The position numbers and the translations under genes are program-made. From Geosiphon pyriformis (lineage: Eukaryota > Glomeromycota > Glomeromycetes > Archaeosporales > Geosiphonaceae): a DNA stretch of 64,000 nucleotides. Under the pieces are notes generated by a model. The model had not been told where the DNA came from. It made no database searches and saw only the letters and a list, made by a program, of their open reading frames with translations. Shown piece after piece: positions 14,061 to 26,290 of the stretch (positions are counted from its first letter, which is position 1; every line of letters begins with the position of its first letter). The stretch is taken from NCBI GenBank assembly GCA_016748015.1, contig JAAOMT010000519.1, positions 1-64,000 on the forward strand, read 5' to 3'.

Positions 14061-17000
14061 TTAATTAAATGGAAGGAAGATGAAAGCAGGGCGGATGGGA
14101 GCGATATCTAGCAAAGAATAACACATTTAATGTCTTTGTTTGAAGTATAGCAAAAAATCTACTTGGACATGCGTGTCCGCAAAGACTAAACTCTAAAAAT
14201 CCTTGATTGACACGGGTTGTTGGATTATTTTGATTAAGGTAACGATAATCATTGAATTCTAGTCCATTTGGATCTTGAAAATCTTTATCGGCATTAATTG
14301 ATGGTAGATAGACAAAAATTGTTCGACCTTGGAATTCAAAAGAAATATTGAGTTGTTAAAAAATGAAATTTTTGCGAAATAGGAAAATGCCTGTTTTAAT
14401 TGAATATTCTGATATCATGTGGTATTTGATAACTATTTGAAAATGTCATTTGTGGGCCAACGTTCATGTGTGGAAAAGCAACTGATTATTTTCGGAGAGG
14501 AGTTAGTAATAAACTTCTTGAAACAGGATAAGATAGATTCACAAAAATGTTTAGAATGCTTAAGAATATCTCCTCGACATCGCATTGATTCTTTGATGAA
14601 ACTCTCAAGTTTAACCATTCTATCCAATTGCTCGAGGGTAAATTCACTATCAAAGTCTGATTCTTTTGTAATCTCTTTTTGCTTTTCTAATAATCTGTCA
14701 AGGTAATCTTTTCGAGCTGTCAAGTCTTTTTAAAAAACAAGAATTTCCGTAAAGACTCAATCAACGTAATTTAGACCTTGCTGGAAATAAAACTTACCAT
14801 ATAGAACATTAGGGGAATTAATGCTTAATGAATCGATCGCTGACAAAATTTAAAGAAGCAATTGTTCTGCCATGAAGGAATAGTCTACATTTACCTTGTC
14901 GATCAAATGATATTACAAAATCATTTGAATCAAATCAACCTTAAAAGTGAAAGAAATCTTGAAAGCTGCCTTTCACTTAAATAACTTGTATATAAAAATG
15001 AAATTGAGGCTGTTACTGGTGGTTCATAATTTTTTCCTTGTTCTTTTTCTTTTGCAATCTTTTCTCTACAATAGGTTTGAGCCGCTTAATCTTAGCAAGT
15101 TTAATTTTCCATCCATAATGTCATAAGAATTTTTGTGGATTGACCACACAAAAAAAGTATATTGCTTACTTACATGGGACTTTGTTGATGAAGCCATGGG
15201 TGAATAAATGAAAGGGCTTGTGGTATTGCCATCGTTTTCGATGCAAATCCTCGAAATAAAGAAATTAATTGCTCATCCTGACCGAGCTCCTAAAGTACCA
15301 GAAAAAAATACCGTGAAAGAATTATCCTTCTGCAAAGCTAATATATTTCATGCTTTTTACCTCTCCTAGAAACACATTAGCTGATGGTATGGATAATATG
15401 TGTTGAATTATTCCTTTTATTTCTAGAAAATAGAGTAATATTTTACAATTGTTGTTTTCTTTATAAAACTCACCTGAGGTCTTTGGTACTTTTTAATTTT
15501 CAACACCTCTCATCTCTCAAAGACAAAAATCGCAATCTGAGTTCACTTTATCAAAAAACCAAGAATCAAAATGCATCAAATCAATACCACTTTAAGAAAT
15601 CAAACCGCTTTGATCTTCAAAACATTTGAAGGAAGAGAAAATACTAGGAAGTCATTAAAACCTTTGCTTATCTTGGTTCTAAAACCAAAGTGGGATAAAA
15701 ATTATGACGTTCAGTAAAGGTGTTTACCTGGTTCTAAAACCAAAGTGAGATAAAAATTGTAAAGTTAGAAATTTATTATTTATTTAGTCAGACAAACTGG
15801 AATTAAGTTTTAATTCAAGTTGACATAACTTCAAACTATTCAATGTTAATTAATTGTATATAAAAAATAGTGACCCAATATTTAAATCTTTAATACTAAT
15901 GTAGAAAGATATTCAGTTGTTTCTTTAATTTTCAAATGTAGCAAACTTGAACCAGACTAATTAAAATATTTTATAAATAAAATCTTTGATTTACCAAAAT
16001 AATTCCAAAAAAGCCCTTGGTCTTTATGGGGTGTACCAAAATTACGTTTCAAAACTTGGCAATTTTTATGGCCATGCAACCACTAACGAATAAACAAAGG
16101 CAAATCTATCTTTGGAATTGATAAAATTTAAATTGTCCTCTATTTATTATAGTCAATCCTCATTTGCAACCAAGAATTACCAAAGAATTATTTCAAACTA
16201 AAACAGTTATTCAAGCACAAAATGGTAGTCAAAAAATAAGATAAAATACTATTACCAACGTACAGCGTGGCTGGCCATCTTAAAAATTACCATAGGAGTA
16301 GTCAACAAAATTATTTTTGAGAAAATTTTTGAAAAATTAAATGAGCTTTGAATTTCGATCTAATGAAAAACCTTAAAAAATCACTCCATTGATTCAAGAA
16401 AAAATTTTCTACAAAATTGGAAAGCAAATTAATTTCGGTTCTGATATCATAGAGGGTTTGTAGAGAATTTAATTGAATTACTAGACGGCCAGATGCCCTC
16501 TTGAGAAAGTTACCTACCATCACATGGTCCAATAAAACGATCTACTGTTTCTCGTAGATTTTTTTGAATTCTTGGGTTATAAATTGCTAAAAGTGGAGTA
16601 AGCTTTGTACGAATTATGTCGGCAGATGTGGCCATGTAGCTTTGCCTTTGGTTTAAAATTTGTCCGAAAGGCTGAATCTTGTTAAACGGTATTATTAATT
16701 TAGCTATTTTTTTTATAATCAGCTTGAATTGAAATAGAAATCAAAGATTGAGTATAAAGACCATCTCCAAAGCAGCAAAAAGATCCATATTTTTGTGTTT
16801 GAATATTTCATGAGCTAATTTTTTTTCTACAATACAATATACTTGACCATATACGTAGATATTAAATATAAATCGCATACTTTGAAAATGGGCAAGAAAT
16901 GTACTTTTTAATTCAGATTTATATTGTTTATAATCAAATACATTGAAAATGTGTTTTCATTTCAAAGGTATGTCCAATGAACGGGTATTTATATGGAACT

Positions 17001-17193
17001 AACGGTGGTTCGTTCTTTTTAAATAAATTTTTGAGCGATTTTCTCAAAGACAACATAAATTTTGAATAGAAAATTAGTTAAATAAATTTACCAAAATTTT
17101 CTTTGGTTTTTTAAGAAAATAAATTAACATCACAAAAATCGAGGTCAAAAAGGCCATTCCTAAATTCAAGTTTCCCGAATCAAGAATACCCAT
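14061..17193 (-). pseudogene. Cytochrome P450 pseudogene, full length but decayed
   Basis: Reading the minus strand gives collinear P450 segments in the right order. At 17193 there is a Met followed by an N-terminal membrane anchor (MGILDSGNLNLGMAFLTSIF...). Next come a PPLVPYKYPFIGHTFEM proline-rich hinge near 17,000, TKLTPLLAIYNPRIQKNL near 16,600, and SIPSANVFLGE joined to ELGQDEQLISLFRGFASK near 15,400-15,250. Then follow a K-helix-like LDRMVKLESFIKESMRCRG near 14,600, and finally FLEFSLCGHACPSRFFA with the heme-ligand Cys at 14169-14167. Introns with good donors can still be traced. Frameshifts and stops break the region between the helix-I area and the K-helix and after KESMRCRG, and the heme signature has lost its second Gly (FSLCGHACPS). 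It is predicted to be non-functional. Fungal P450s are ER-anchored monooxygenases; the substrate is unknown. Confidence 0.8.
15674..15768. repeat. Pair of near-palindromic repeats, 55 bp apart
   Basis: TTGGTTCTAAAACCAA-like sequence followed by AGTG(G/A)GATAAAAATT occurs at 15674 and again at 15729. Each copy is itself close to a palindrome. The pair lies between recognisable exons of the P450 pseudogene. Confidence 0.6.
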
Positions 17194-18060
17194 CTTGTGA
17201 TCTTTGAAAAGTTTAGGATCCTTATAAAGGATATAATTTACAAAATTGAGAGAAGTAGGTTTTATATATTTCTACCGCCAATGTAGACACAAGGTACGAC
17301 GAAAAATAAGTGCTACGGAGGATGTAATATTCTGAGGTGGAGTTTCATTATGCTGAATAGAATCTCATGTGAAGAATTGAAAGTAACATCTGCGGATACA
17401 TTGTCAAGTTCACATCTACTGTATTTAAGCATTTTACTTTTAGCCAAATTTCTCTTAATAAATGGTTATTTGCATATGTTGCAGATATGGATTTTATCAC
17501 AATTTTATGTGCGCAAATTAGAATTTTACATTTTATTTTGTTGTTTAAACTCTTCTTCATTTCTTTATTTTAATCAATCTTTCAGGTGAAATAATTAACC
17601 AATCTTTAATACAACAAACAATAGTTTAAACGTGTTAAAAGAACTGCAAATGTGATAGGCGTTTTAGCGCTTTTATTCCTGGGATAAATAATGTGCCAAT
17701 CATCGAAACTGCTATAGAACATATCCGAATTAGGGACGTGAGTACAAGGAAAATGTGGGACAAAGAGAGTACTATGTGAATTTTGTTAAATTGACCTCGT
17801 TTATAGCAAGTTAAAGATATACACCGTTTTTGATTTTATAAATTGTATCAATTATCAAAATACTCTTAACATTCAGCCCAATAAAATATAATTTTTATGA
17901 AAAGATGTTAGCAAAATTTTAAATGTGCATGACATCGAAAAAAATTCAAAAGCTTAATTTTGTAACGACACTTCAATTCTAAAACGAGACAAAAATTTTC
18001 TATTAATTAAAAACACATTTTTCCTCTTTAATAATTAATTGACTTTCAACCGATAGTGCT
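17194..18060. other. Spacer between P450 relic and kinase relic
   Basis: Two overlapping opposite-strand frames of 70-79 codons at 17348-17589 have no recognisable content and are not called. A short stretch near 17,650-17,790 has more balanced composition but no identifiable product. Confidence 0.45.
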
Positions 18061-18061
18061 T

Positions 18062-19180
18062 AGAAAAAACTGAGGGAGGTATTACCAAAAATTATTGGCC
18101 AACTTGATGTAATTAGGGCCATGAATGAAGCATGTAAAAATAAAAACAAGGAGCTTTCGGCAAAAAGTATCATCAACCCGGTAAAGGTTGATCGATATCT
18201 TTTAAACCAGTGCACTTCTAATAAATTAGAAAAGGAGAAGAATATAATGAGTCAGGTGGTTATCTTGAAAAAATTGAAGCCCTGTCCACATATCATACAG
18301 TTTAATGCTCTTTTAATGATCACGGGATGAGCGGAATTTGGTAATTTGACCCAAATTGCGACGAAGTTTCATATTACATTTTTCAAGATCAAAAAATTCT
18401 CACAGATCAATATCATGCAACTAAAATTCCTAATTTTTGTAATATGATTATATTATTATTAAAAAACCCCCATTGGAAAAACCAAGTATTTTTGATTGGT
18501 GTAATCATCCTTCATCAGTTTTAATTATACTTGTGAAAGTTTAGCAATGGCACTTGGAAACGGTTCAATATTTGGTCCTGAAAAATTATTCTATAATCGT
18601 AAAAATCTATCACCACAAATGTGAAATCTTTAGGTATATACTAAAGATTGGTTGGATTTAAAAGCAAAACCAAGGTTTTATTCTAATTCTTTTCTTAGTT
18701 TTGTCAGATTGCTAGGAAGATTGCCATACAAAGAAAAAGTAGATATATTAGCATTCGCGAAGTCCTTAAAGGTCAGCCACTGCAATTTTAGCCTAAATAT
18801 TCCCATGATTGGAGAAAAAAGGTGAATAAAAAGTTCTGTATTTTTATAACTGTCTTTTACTCTAAAATTTTTATGCTTTGTTCAATTACAAATAACTAAT
18901 AGGCATAATCCTCTTTGGCGACTGCTCTTTAAAAAAAAGCTTAGGGTATTATATAAACTTCAAAATCATACCAGCTACAAGACTCAAAGTCATCAACAAT
19001 ATATCTAATTCTTCAAAAACTTTGCTTACTTTTGAATTCGAATCCTTCCGATCCTGATAATGATGATGGCTTGGATATTGAATTGGCTCTTAAATGTTTT
19101 GTCTATTAAAGATGCATAAGAAATAGACGGTAATAAGATTAAATGCTTTTAAAGCTTTTCAAACACATGCTGGAATTAAG
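18062..19180 (+). pseudogene. Remnant of the MLKL-like/pseudokinase/Sel1 gene
   Basis: Collinear with the intact minus-strand gene at 19,741-22,269 but on the plus strand. It starts in a degraded match to that gene's second exon and keeps VVILKKLKPCPHIIQF (18259-18306). A stop in TG*AEFGNL and shrunken segments follow. Next come DQYHATKIPNF (pseudokinase DFG region, again N-F), a PEKL-like trace near 18,580, and a C-terminal trace SNPSDPDNDDGLDIE near 19,035-19,080 with AFKAFQTHAG near 19,145. The four-helix N-terminus and the Sel1 repeats are missing. The short open frame at 18121-18330 is part of this remnant and not an independent gene. Confidence 0.72.
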
Positions 19181-19189
19181 TAAAATTTC

Positions 19190-19475
19190 ACATCACAATT
19201 GCATTGCTTTGAGCATTTTCCAAATGCTATCAATTAAACGTCGTTCCGTTCATAACGGTTGGAAAGAGTGCGTGGCGACCAGGTTTTGGTTAGTGATTGA
19301 AGCTCCAAGTTTCTTCTTTATTTGTGCAGATTTTTAGAACTGAAGCCATGGTTAGCCTACTCTAATGCAGCGATTTTGCGAACCTTTAATTCTTTTCTTG
19401 TAGTTTATATATTCGGGAGCGTTTTTCTATGAAATTCGAGCCATTGAACCAAAAAGAATTTGTTAAAAATGTTGT
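19190..19475 (-). mobile_element. Tc1-like transposase fragment, copy 1
   Basis: Read on the minus strand, it matches the copy at 25890-26290. It carries the traces of an N-terminal helix-turn-helix (REK-G-x-x-VR-IAALE) and of the linker preceding the GRPR motif of Tc1/mariner transposases. Frameshifts and stops are present and the catalytic DDE region is absent. Confidence 0.65.
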
Positions 19476-19740
19476 GTGAGATAAAAAAAATTATTTATAC
19501 TTTGTGGCATTATATTTATCTTCAGGTCCTTTCGTTCGCTGTGATAATTACCTAAACGTGATAAAAAAAAGTTTACTAAAGGATATTTACTAATGTTGAA
19601 ATCAAGAAATATGTTTTGTCATTGTGATTTGAAATTTTCTTTATCCGTCAAAACAAGCTTAAAAAATTAGTGTATTTCAAAAATCTTTTATAATATTAAT
19701 TCTAAAGAATGTATTGAAATAAACTGATCCAACGTTAGAT

Positions 19741-22269
19741 TTAATCCAAATTTTCGGTGAATGAGATATTCTCCTTCTGACACATTTCTACTGCTTTTGG
19801 TTGGCCTTTCAAAGCAGCCAAAATCAAATATTCTTTTCCCTTTTTTTCATCTTTCAAGACACCCGATCCCCTATAATATAGGTAGCCAACATTATACATG
19901 GCGGTGGGGTTGTCATTATTAGCGGCCACTTCGTAATACTTGATGGCATTTTCTTTGCTTTCTTGTACTCCATCACCAGCCCATAAACAATAAGCATAGC
20001 GAAGCTGAGCTTCAGCGATTCCTCCTTTATCTGCAGCTTCCTTAAAAAGTTTTACGGCCTTTTCCCTTTGGTCCTTTTTCTCTTGGGAAGGATTCTGGGG
20101 CAGTTTATCATAGAAGAGGTAATATCCCATCCAGTACTTAGCGAGCTGATCTCCAAAACTAGCATGTATTTCGAAAGCTTTAAATGCATCAATCTTATTG
20201 CCACCTTTCTTCTTGTACTCTAGTATAGCATCTTGGACAGACAAAACATTGGAGAGTTCAGCAAGGTCCGATTCAATCATAAAGTCATCATCATTATCCG
20301 TATCGGGAAGGTTTGGATCCAAAGTAAGTAAAGTTATAGGAGCATTAGGTGTATTTATAAGGCTAGAACGAGGCGAGACTTGTGGCTTGTATAATTTGAG
20401 AAGTTTATGTAAAGCCGTGAACATATCTGTAAGCGAGGGTCGCAAACTCGGCTCATGCCTAGTAGCTAGTTATAATTGAATAAAAACATGCAACGTTTTA
20501 GACCCAGTAAAGAATATTTTATAAAAATCAAACCCTTTTTATTCACCTCCCCAAGATATTTGTTGCCAATCTGGGGGAACACCTGCGCTGAATGGAAGTG
20601 ATTGAATTTTAAGAGCTTCTTCACAAATCTCTTTTAAATCTCCTTTTGATTTGTATGGAATCTGTTCTTCGGCAATCTCCCATAGCAATATGCCAAAACT
20701 ATGGAAATAATTAGGCTAAGACATTAAATTTGGATTTGAAATGTAACCAATCTTTAATATATATGTATATAAATATATACCTATAAATTTCGCATTTGGT
20801 ATTGTATAAAGTTTCATGGTCTTTTAGTTTCTCAGGGGCCATATATCGAGCGTTTGCTAAGGTTGGTCCCATTGCTAAAGTTTGATCATCATAATTACGA
20901 CTAATGGAGGGAGTTTACCAACGGATGAAAAATATTTAGCTTTTCCAATGAGGTTTTTTAATAATAAATATAATCATACTATACCTTAGAGCAAAATTAG
21001 CAATTTTAGCTGCATGATATTGATCTATGAGAATATTTTGACTTCTAATGTCATGATGTAAAATGGAAACTTCATGAAGGAAAGTCAAGCCACGAACAAT
21101 ATCTGTCGCAATTTGACTTCGTTTCAGCCAATCGAGGGGTCCGTGGTTTTTGTAATATTCTGTCAAAGAACCTAGCTCTGCCCATCCCGTGACCATTAAA
21201 ATGGCATTTTCATCTTCCGATACGCCATAGAACTGTATGATATGTGGACAATTCTTCAATTTTTTCAAGATAGCCACCCTACTCATTAAATTCTTCTTCT
21301 CTTCATCTGGTTTACTGGAAAGCGCCCTAGTTTCAACCGCCACTTCAATTTTCCCTGTGAAATATTTCTTTTGATATTTACCTCGAGTAATTTGTTCGGA
21401 TGTTTCTGGATCTGTTAATTTGTGTCGATCAATTTTGACCGAATCAATAATACTATCCGGAAGCTTCGCTTTGTCATATGCTCCAAACATGGCTAAAACT
21501 ACTTCGAATTTTTCGGTAATTTTTTGGTTGATATCTGTGATACCTCCTTCAATCTTTCGTAAGTACTATTGGTTTAAACGCAATTAACTATTTATGAAAG
21601 AAATAAGTTCTTATTTGATAAAAATTTTCTTTAACTTACATCTTCTAAATCGGCGATATCACGCTTGATAATCGTTTTACTTTTTTCCAATAGACTTTGG
21701 ATTTGAAGCGTTGTTGCAAAATTAAGAGCCCTAATTAAATCATCGAAATCTTGAGTCAGATTTTTGAATTCATCTTCGATGCTATACGCATTTAAAAATT
21801 TGCGCAACCCTTGTAATAAAATTCCAATATGAGGATGTAAAAAAGCATGAAAGTTAGCTTGGAGCATCCTGATGATTAATATAATTCTTGAACTATTTAT
21901 AAAATTAAAACGGCACATACCATGAACGTTTGATACTTTTTTAATAAATTTTTCAATCTTCCTTATAACCGTGAGTAATTCGGTAAAATTTTTGTAATAT
22001 TCTTTTTGCTGCAAATTTTCCTTGTCAGTTATCATATCTTCTATAGCAAATTCAACTATCCTTACACGCTCTAATAATAATCTGCAGATTTTTTTATTGT
22101 GTTGCGCAGTTTGATACAATTCGGCGATACTGCGAATCAATTTCGTCACATCATTTATCAAAGGAATAAAAGGTGCTAGAACATCTATCGCACTCGAAGT
22201 TCCCTTTAATACATTGCAGATGTCGGTTGCTGTAGTAAGAATCACTTCTTCGTTGTCTTGCTTGCTCAT
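19741..22269 (-). CDS. MLKL-like helical domain + pseudokinase + Sel1-repeat protein
   Basis: Five exons fit perfectly: 22269-21640, 21565-20985, 20900-20781, 20698-20547 and 20465-19741. All introns are GT-AG and the product is 735 aa. Residues 1-210 are all-helical (LLLERVRIVEFAIEDM, YYKNFTELLTVIRKIEKFI, EDEFKNLTQDFDDLIRALNF) and resemble the four-helix N-terminus of MLKL and related fungal proteins. Residues ~235-510 are a kinase fold (CPHIIQFYGVSEDENAILM, HHDIRSQNIL, ARYMAPEKL, SFGILLWEIA, HEPSLRPSLTDM). Key residues are lost: the beta-3 Lys site reads VAVE, and the DFG site reads NFA (AKIANFAL). This makes it a predicted pseudokinase, although the catalytic-loop Asp remains. The C-terminus has Sel1 repeats (AAxxGxxxAQLRYAYCLWAG, AMYNVGYLYYRGSGV). 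A decayed tandem copy lies ~7.1 kb away. Role inferred: signalling or cell-death/incompatibility effector; not proven. Confidence 0.88.
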
Positions 22270-23385
22270 TATTTCACCTGAGCGATTAATTAAAACTGAG
22301 GAGAAAATTTCCTATCCAATTTTTAATTAATTTTTAGGCTTATATTTAAAACAAATTATTCCACCGAATTTTATGCAATGTTTTAATAAAGGTTCCACAA
22401 AGCAACTTCGCAGTACCACAAACATTGAATTTAATTTTCGGTATGATCTTCTGGGTCTTTGAAAACTTTCCTATTTCAGATAACTTAATAATTGCTATTA
22501 GGCCGTATTGAGTAGAGAAGGCTGAACAGCAGCCTGTAACCTCTTCGCTCAACAGCCTAAGCCAATTATTAATCCTTCAAATTCCCAACATGCAAAAATC
22601 TAAGTTCGTTCAATTAAAGAGAAACTAAAATTCTTTTTTTTATTCTTACAAATCAAAATGAGGGCATTTTTAAATATTATATTGATTATTTAAAAAGTAT
22701 TTCTATTTTAATATAAAAGTCACGTTTAGATTTAAAAGAATATTTCTTCATATTCAAAAAAGTTAATTTTTGTATTTAATCGATTAGATATTATCTGGGA
22801 AAATTTATTTATAGGTTAGAATCGTTAAGATGCAAAGCTAGTAAGAAGAAATTTATCAATGAATTCTAGAAATGGGGCTATTAGTTTTCGTTTATAGCAA
22901 TAAGACAATAAGAAACGTAAAGTTTGCGTTAGATTCCTTCCCGGGACGATCAATCAATCTCGAATGAGAAGTTTATCTGGATTCAATGGATGAGATATTA
23001 AATTCGATTTTTCTATTAAACATCATTTTGGGCTAGCAGAAAATCTTATACATTTCTCACTGCGCCTAGTAAATGAGGCAAATAGAAAATATCAATATAA
23101 TAACGAGAAACATACCTGCTCTAGACGTATATTCAACTCCTTCCCAGAGAATCTGTATCCGTTTAAGCATTCTCAATCAGGTAATTTATTTTATGAAGTA
23201 AGCATCTATTTCCAGTATTTTCTTTCAGATTCTCGCGTTGAAGAAATCTTCTAAACACAGTCTTACGGGAATGTGAGTTAACAAAATTATCGGTTGAAAT
23301 CCTATTTATTAGCAAGATAAACATAGTTTATTGAAAAATTTATAATCCATTTGTGTTAATTGAAAATTATGTTTTTAAAATCATC
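22270..23385. other. Divergent spacer upstream of the pseudokinase gene and the Sel1-kinase relic
   Basis: The part 22,270-22,410 is similar to 29,250-29,370 upstream of the decayed copy, so it travelled with the duplication and probably contains the promoter. From about 23,110 to 23,170 there is a second similarity, to the 5' flanks at 34.5 and 40.45 kb (CCGTTTAAG(C/A)A motif). An open frame at 22346-22552 is not supported. Confidence 0.5.
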
Positions 23386-23389
23386 AATA

Positions 23390-25885
23390 ATTTGTTGAAG
23401 GAACATTCATTGTCATCAAAGAAAGTTTGGCCAATTTTCCCAGCGACAGTTATTCAAAAGTTGCTGACTTGGTGAAAAAATATCTTGAGCATAACAAGAA
23501 AACACGTAAAGATTTTCGATTGCTTTAATAATAAAAGTTCAAGCCGTTCGATGGATAATAATTAGCTCGGCTTTTTTTTAGAACATGGGATTGGAAATAT
23601 TTCGAATTTAAAACTAACAAGTTCAAAAGATTCTTTTGGACAATTCTTCTTAGGTCATTGTTATGATAATGGGATTTTTACTTCACAAGATTGAAGAAAA
23701 CCATTTAAACTCTATTCAAAAGCAGCAGAGATGGGAAATACAAATACACAATTCAATTTTGGAGTTTTTATTATAACGTACGGGTTATGATGAAAAGCTT
23801 TTTGTTTCTTTTTTTATTTCTGTAGATGTAGCCAGGGCTACTCTGTTGCAGCGATTTTACGGACTCTGTATCCTTCTTTTCGCAATGTATATATTCAGGA
23901 GCGTTTTTTTTATGAAATCCAAGGCATAAAAAGAATTAGTTTATAATTTGCGTGAGGTGAAAACAATTTTTTATTTAAATAATAGCGAAAACAACCAATT
24001 AAATGATATTTGCCATTTTAACAAGTGTATTTTATTTACTTTTGGCACATTACAATTTCATTCAACTTTAATTTTTTACCATCAAAAGTAATTATAATAT
24101 AGAGCGCGGAATGAATCGTCCTGGAATAAAGAGCATCGTGACAAAGGTAATAATTCGAATATAAAAAATTAAGATACAAGACTTGCCTTTAATTTATTTA
24201 TAATGCAACAAAAGAGGTATGTGATTTTAATTAATTAATCTAATTCCTGATTTACAATAATAATATCCAAAACTGAACAGGATAGGATAAAAGATAAGAA
24301 TCAAGAATTTGAATAATTTTAAAAATCAGTATTAGTCTGTAATTTTATTTATAAATATTGAAAAAAAAACTAGGCTAGAAGTCTGAGCGCAGAGGATGTT
24401 TGAAGAGCAGCTAAAAAAGGCGCTCAAGATATCTAACATATATTCCTTATAATATACAAATTGTTCATTTTTAATTTATGGCTGCCCGAAAGGAATAAGA
24501 GTTAATGATGTGTCCACATTATTCCTGTTATATTCAAGTGAAGCAAAAGTGGCGGAAACTAAAAACTCAGGAAAATTATATGCATATATTTTTATCAAAA
24601 AATTTAGTTTACCTGCTCTAATACCAAAGCTTTTAAATAGACAATTTTTTCTATAATTGGGTCGCAAGTTTTTTTAACAACCATGAAATAGGTTGGAAAC
24701 AAATCCTCATTCTAAATATGGGTAAGAGATAACATCCCAATAATCATATTTCAAATTCATAGTCAAAAGCATCAAAGGCAATTTTAGTATCGGAAATTAT
24801 TTGGAAAAAAACAGTGAAAAAATTCAGTATATGAGCAAACAGAAAAGATAATAAAAAACAGATTTGGCCAAAAATACTGAACTAGTGAAACATTTTGATT
24901 GGATGGAACATGGACTAGTGAAGATCATAATATTAATCAGTATACAGAAAATTTCTAAAAGCTGCAGAGGCCACCTGGAATGGATTTTTACTGACGAGAT
25001 TAAATTTTTAGATAAGGTGGAGAAAGAGGATTTATTGTTGTCAAAAAAGGTAGTTAGGAGAGATGCGATATTCTATTTTGAGATGAGAGAAATCAAAAAC
25101 GTGAATGGGAGTGGTGTTACAAAAGTTGCTTTGAAATAGCTTAGATAGCTAAAATTTAAAATATATTAATTCAGATGAGGTATTTCTTTTTCTAACACTA
25201 GAAAACGTTTTGAAATAGTTTATTGCGCATCATAAAAATGCCTCTTGCAAATACATCTTTGAATGCTATGGAATAACCAAAGATGTTACAACGAATAAAA
25301 TATTAGACTTTTACCATTTGTATAACATGTGAATCTCATAACTTTTCTCAAGAATGAAACGATCTTACTTGGGTAATGTTTCTTCATTCCTTTTCAAATC
25401 ATCATTGGCCTAAGGTTTATACATGAATCGAACTAGTGCATGAAGACTTATATCCTAGTTTTGAAATCAAATTCCTTAAAAGTAGCCATTGCTGACCTAG
25501 GATTCTGTCGTCCTGCGATTACTCTCGATAGTCTTGAAAAAATTTTGGTGTTGTTTAATACACAGCGTCCGAAGTTTGTAACTTATCGCCTTGTACCACG
25601 CACAGCGATATTTATAGTCATGCCATCATTTCCCGAGAAATTATTTCAGAAGAAAGATCGTGGAATGAGATTAAAGATCCTAAAGATTTTTAATTCTTGG
25701 AAAGCGTCCCATAATCGAAAACCATACACCTTAATGTATACAGGAAATTATTGAGAAAATTAGGATAATAATCCGAATCTATCCGTGAAAGTAACTTAAT
25801 TTCAAAAAGATACAAGGTGCAATCCATGACAAAAGTCAAATAATCTTAAGCCCTCTACTTTTTACAAATGGTAAACCTTTCATGT
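23390..25885 (+). pseudogene. Decayed Sel1-repeat protein kinase (paralog of the 40.6-kb gene)
   Basis: 23,390-23,770 matches the start of the intact gene at 40,640-41,020 (FIVIKESLA..., HGIGN, SFGQFFLGHCYDNG, then one Sel1 unit) with stops and frameshifts. Almost the whole Sel1 array is missing. A Tc1-like fragment and unrelated sequence occupy 23.8-24.7 kb. Similarity resumes at 24,864: HLEWIFTDEIKFL is the pre-kinase linker of the intact gene, and SGVTKVALK is its beta-3 strand with Lys. It continues through CKYIFECYGITKDVT near 25,245 and SLKVAIADLGFCRP near 25,470 (DFG-equivalent DLG) to 25,885. Frames at 24864-25139 and 25440-25754 are pieces of this relic. Confidence 0.8.
23822..23965 (-). 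mobile_element. Tc1-like transposase fragment, copy 2
   Basis: The minus strand reads KKRSxIYTLRKEGYRVRKIAA, the opening of the Tc1/mariner DNA-binding domain. Only this N-terminal part remains. It lies inside the decayed Sel1 kinase, so it inserted there or was moved by duplication. Confidence 0.68.
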
Positions 25886-25889
25886 ATAA

Positions 25890-26290
25890 TTTTTTAGTAT
25901 CTTCTTGCCTAAGTGGCCGTGGTTTTTAATTTTGCTTCAGACTCAATCTCGCTGGAGTATATGCCGTACGTTTTTCACTGACAAATTGACTCATAGTTCA
26001 ATTTGTAGTTGGTGTTGGACTCCAATGGCGACGAAGAAATTTCCAAATGTTATCAGTTGGACACTATTCCGTTCATAACAATCCGAAAGAGTGCGTGGGC
26101 GACCAGGTTTTGGTTTGTGATTGAAGCTCCCAGTTTCTTCTTTATTTGTGCAGATTTTTGAACTAAAGCCAGGGTTACCTGCTCTAATGCAGTGATTTCC
26201 CGTACTCTTTATCCTTTTTCTCGTAGTTTATATATTTGGGAGCGTTTTTCTTGTGAGATCCGAACCATTTAAATAAAAATGATCGGTTAA
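25890..26290 (-). mobile_element. Tc1-like transposase fragment, copy 3 (best preserved)
   Basis: The minus strand reads ISQEKRSQIYKLREKG, a stop, then VREITALE. After a frameshift it reads KPKPGRPRTLSDCYER (the linker GRPR motif) and, near 25,950-26,000, VKNVRHILQRD (second helix-turn-helix, K-x-VR-IL). This is about the first 150 residues of a Tc1/mariner transposase; no DDE catalytic core follows. It is preserved at the same place relative to the pseudokinase gene as copy 1, so it was duplicated with the gene. Confidence 0.75.
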
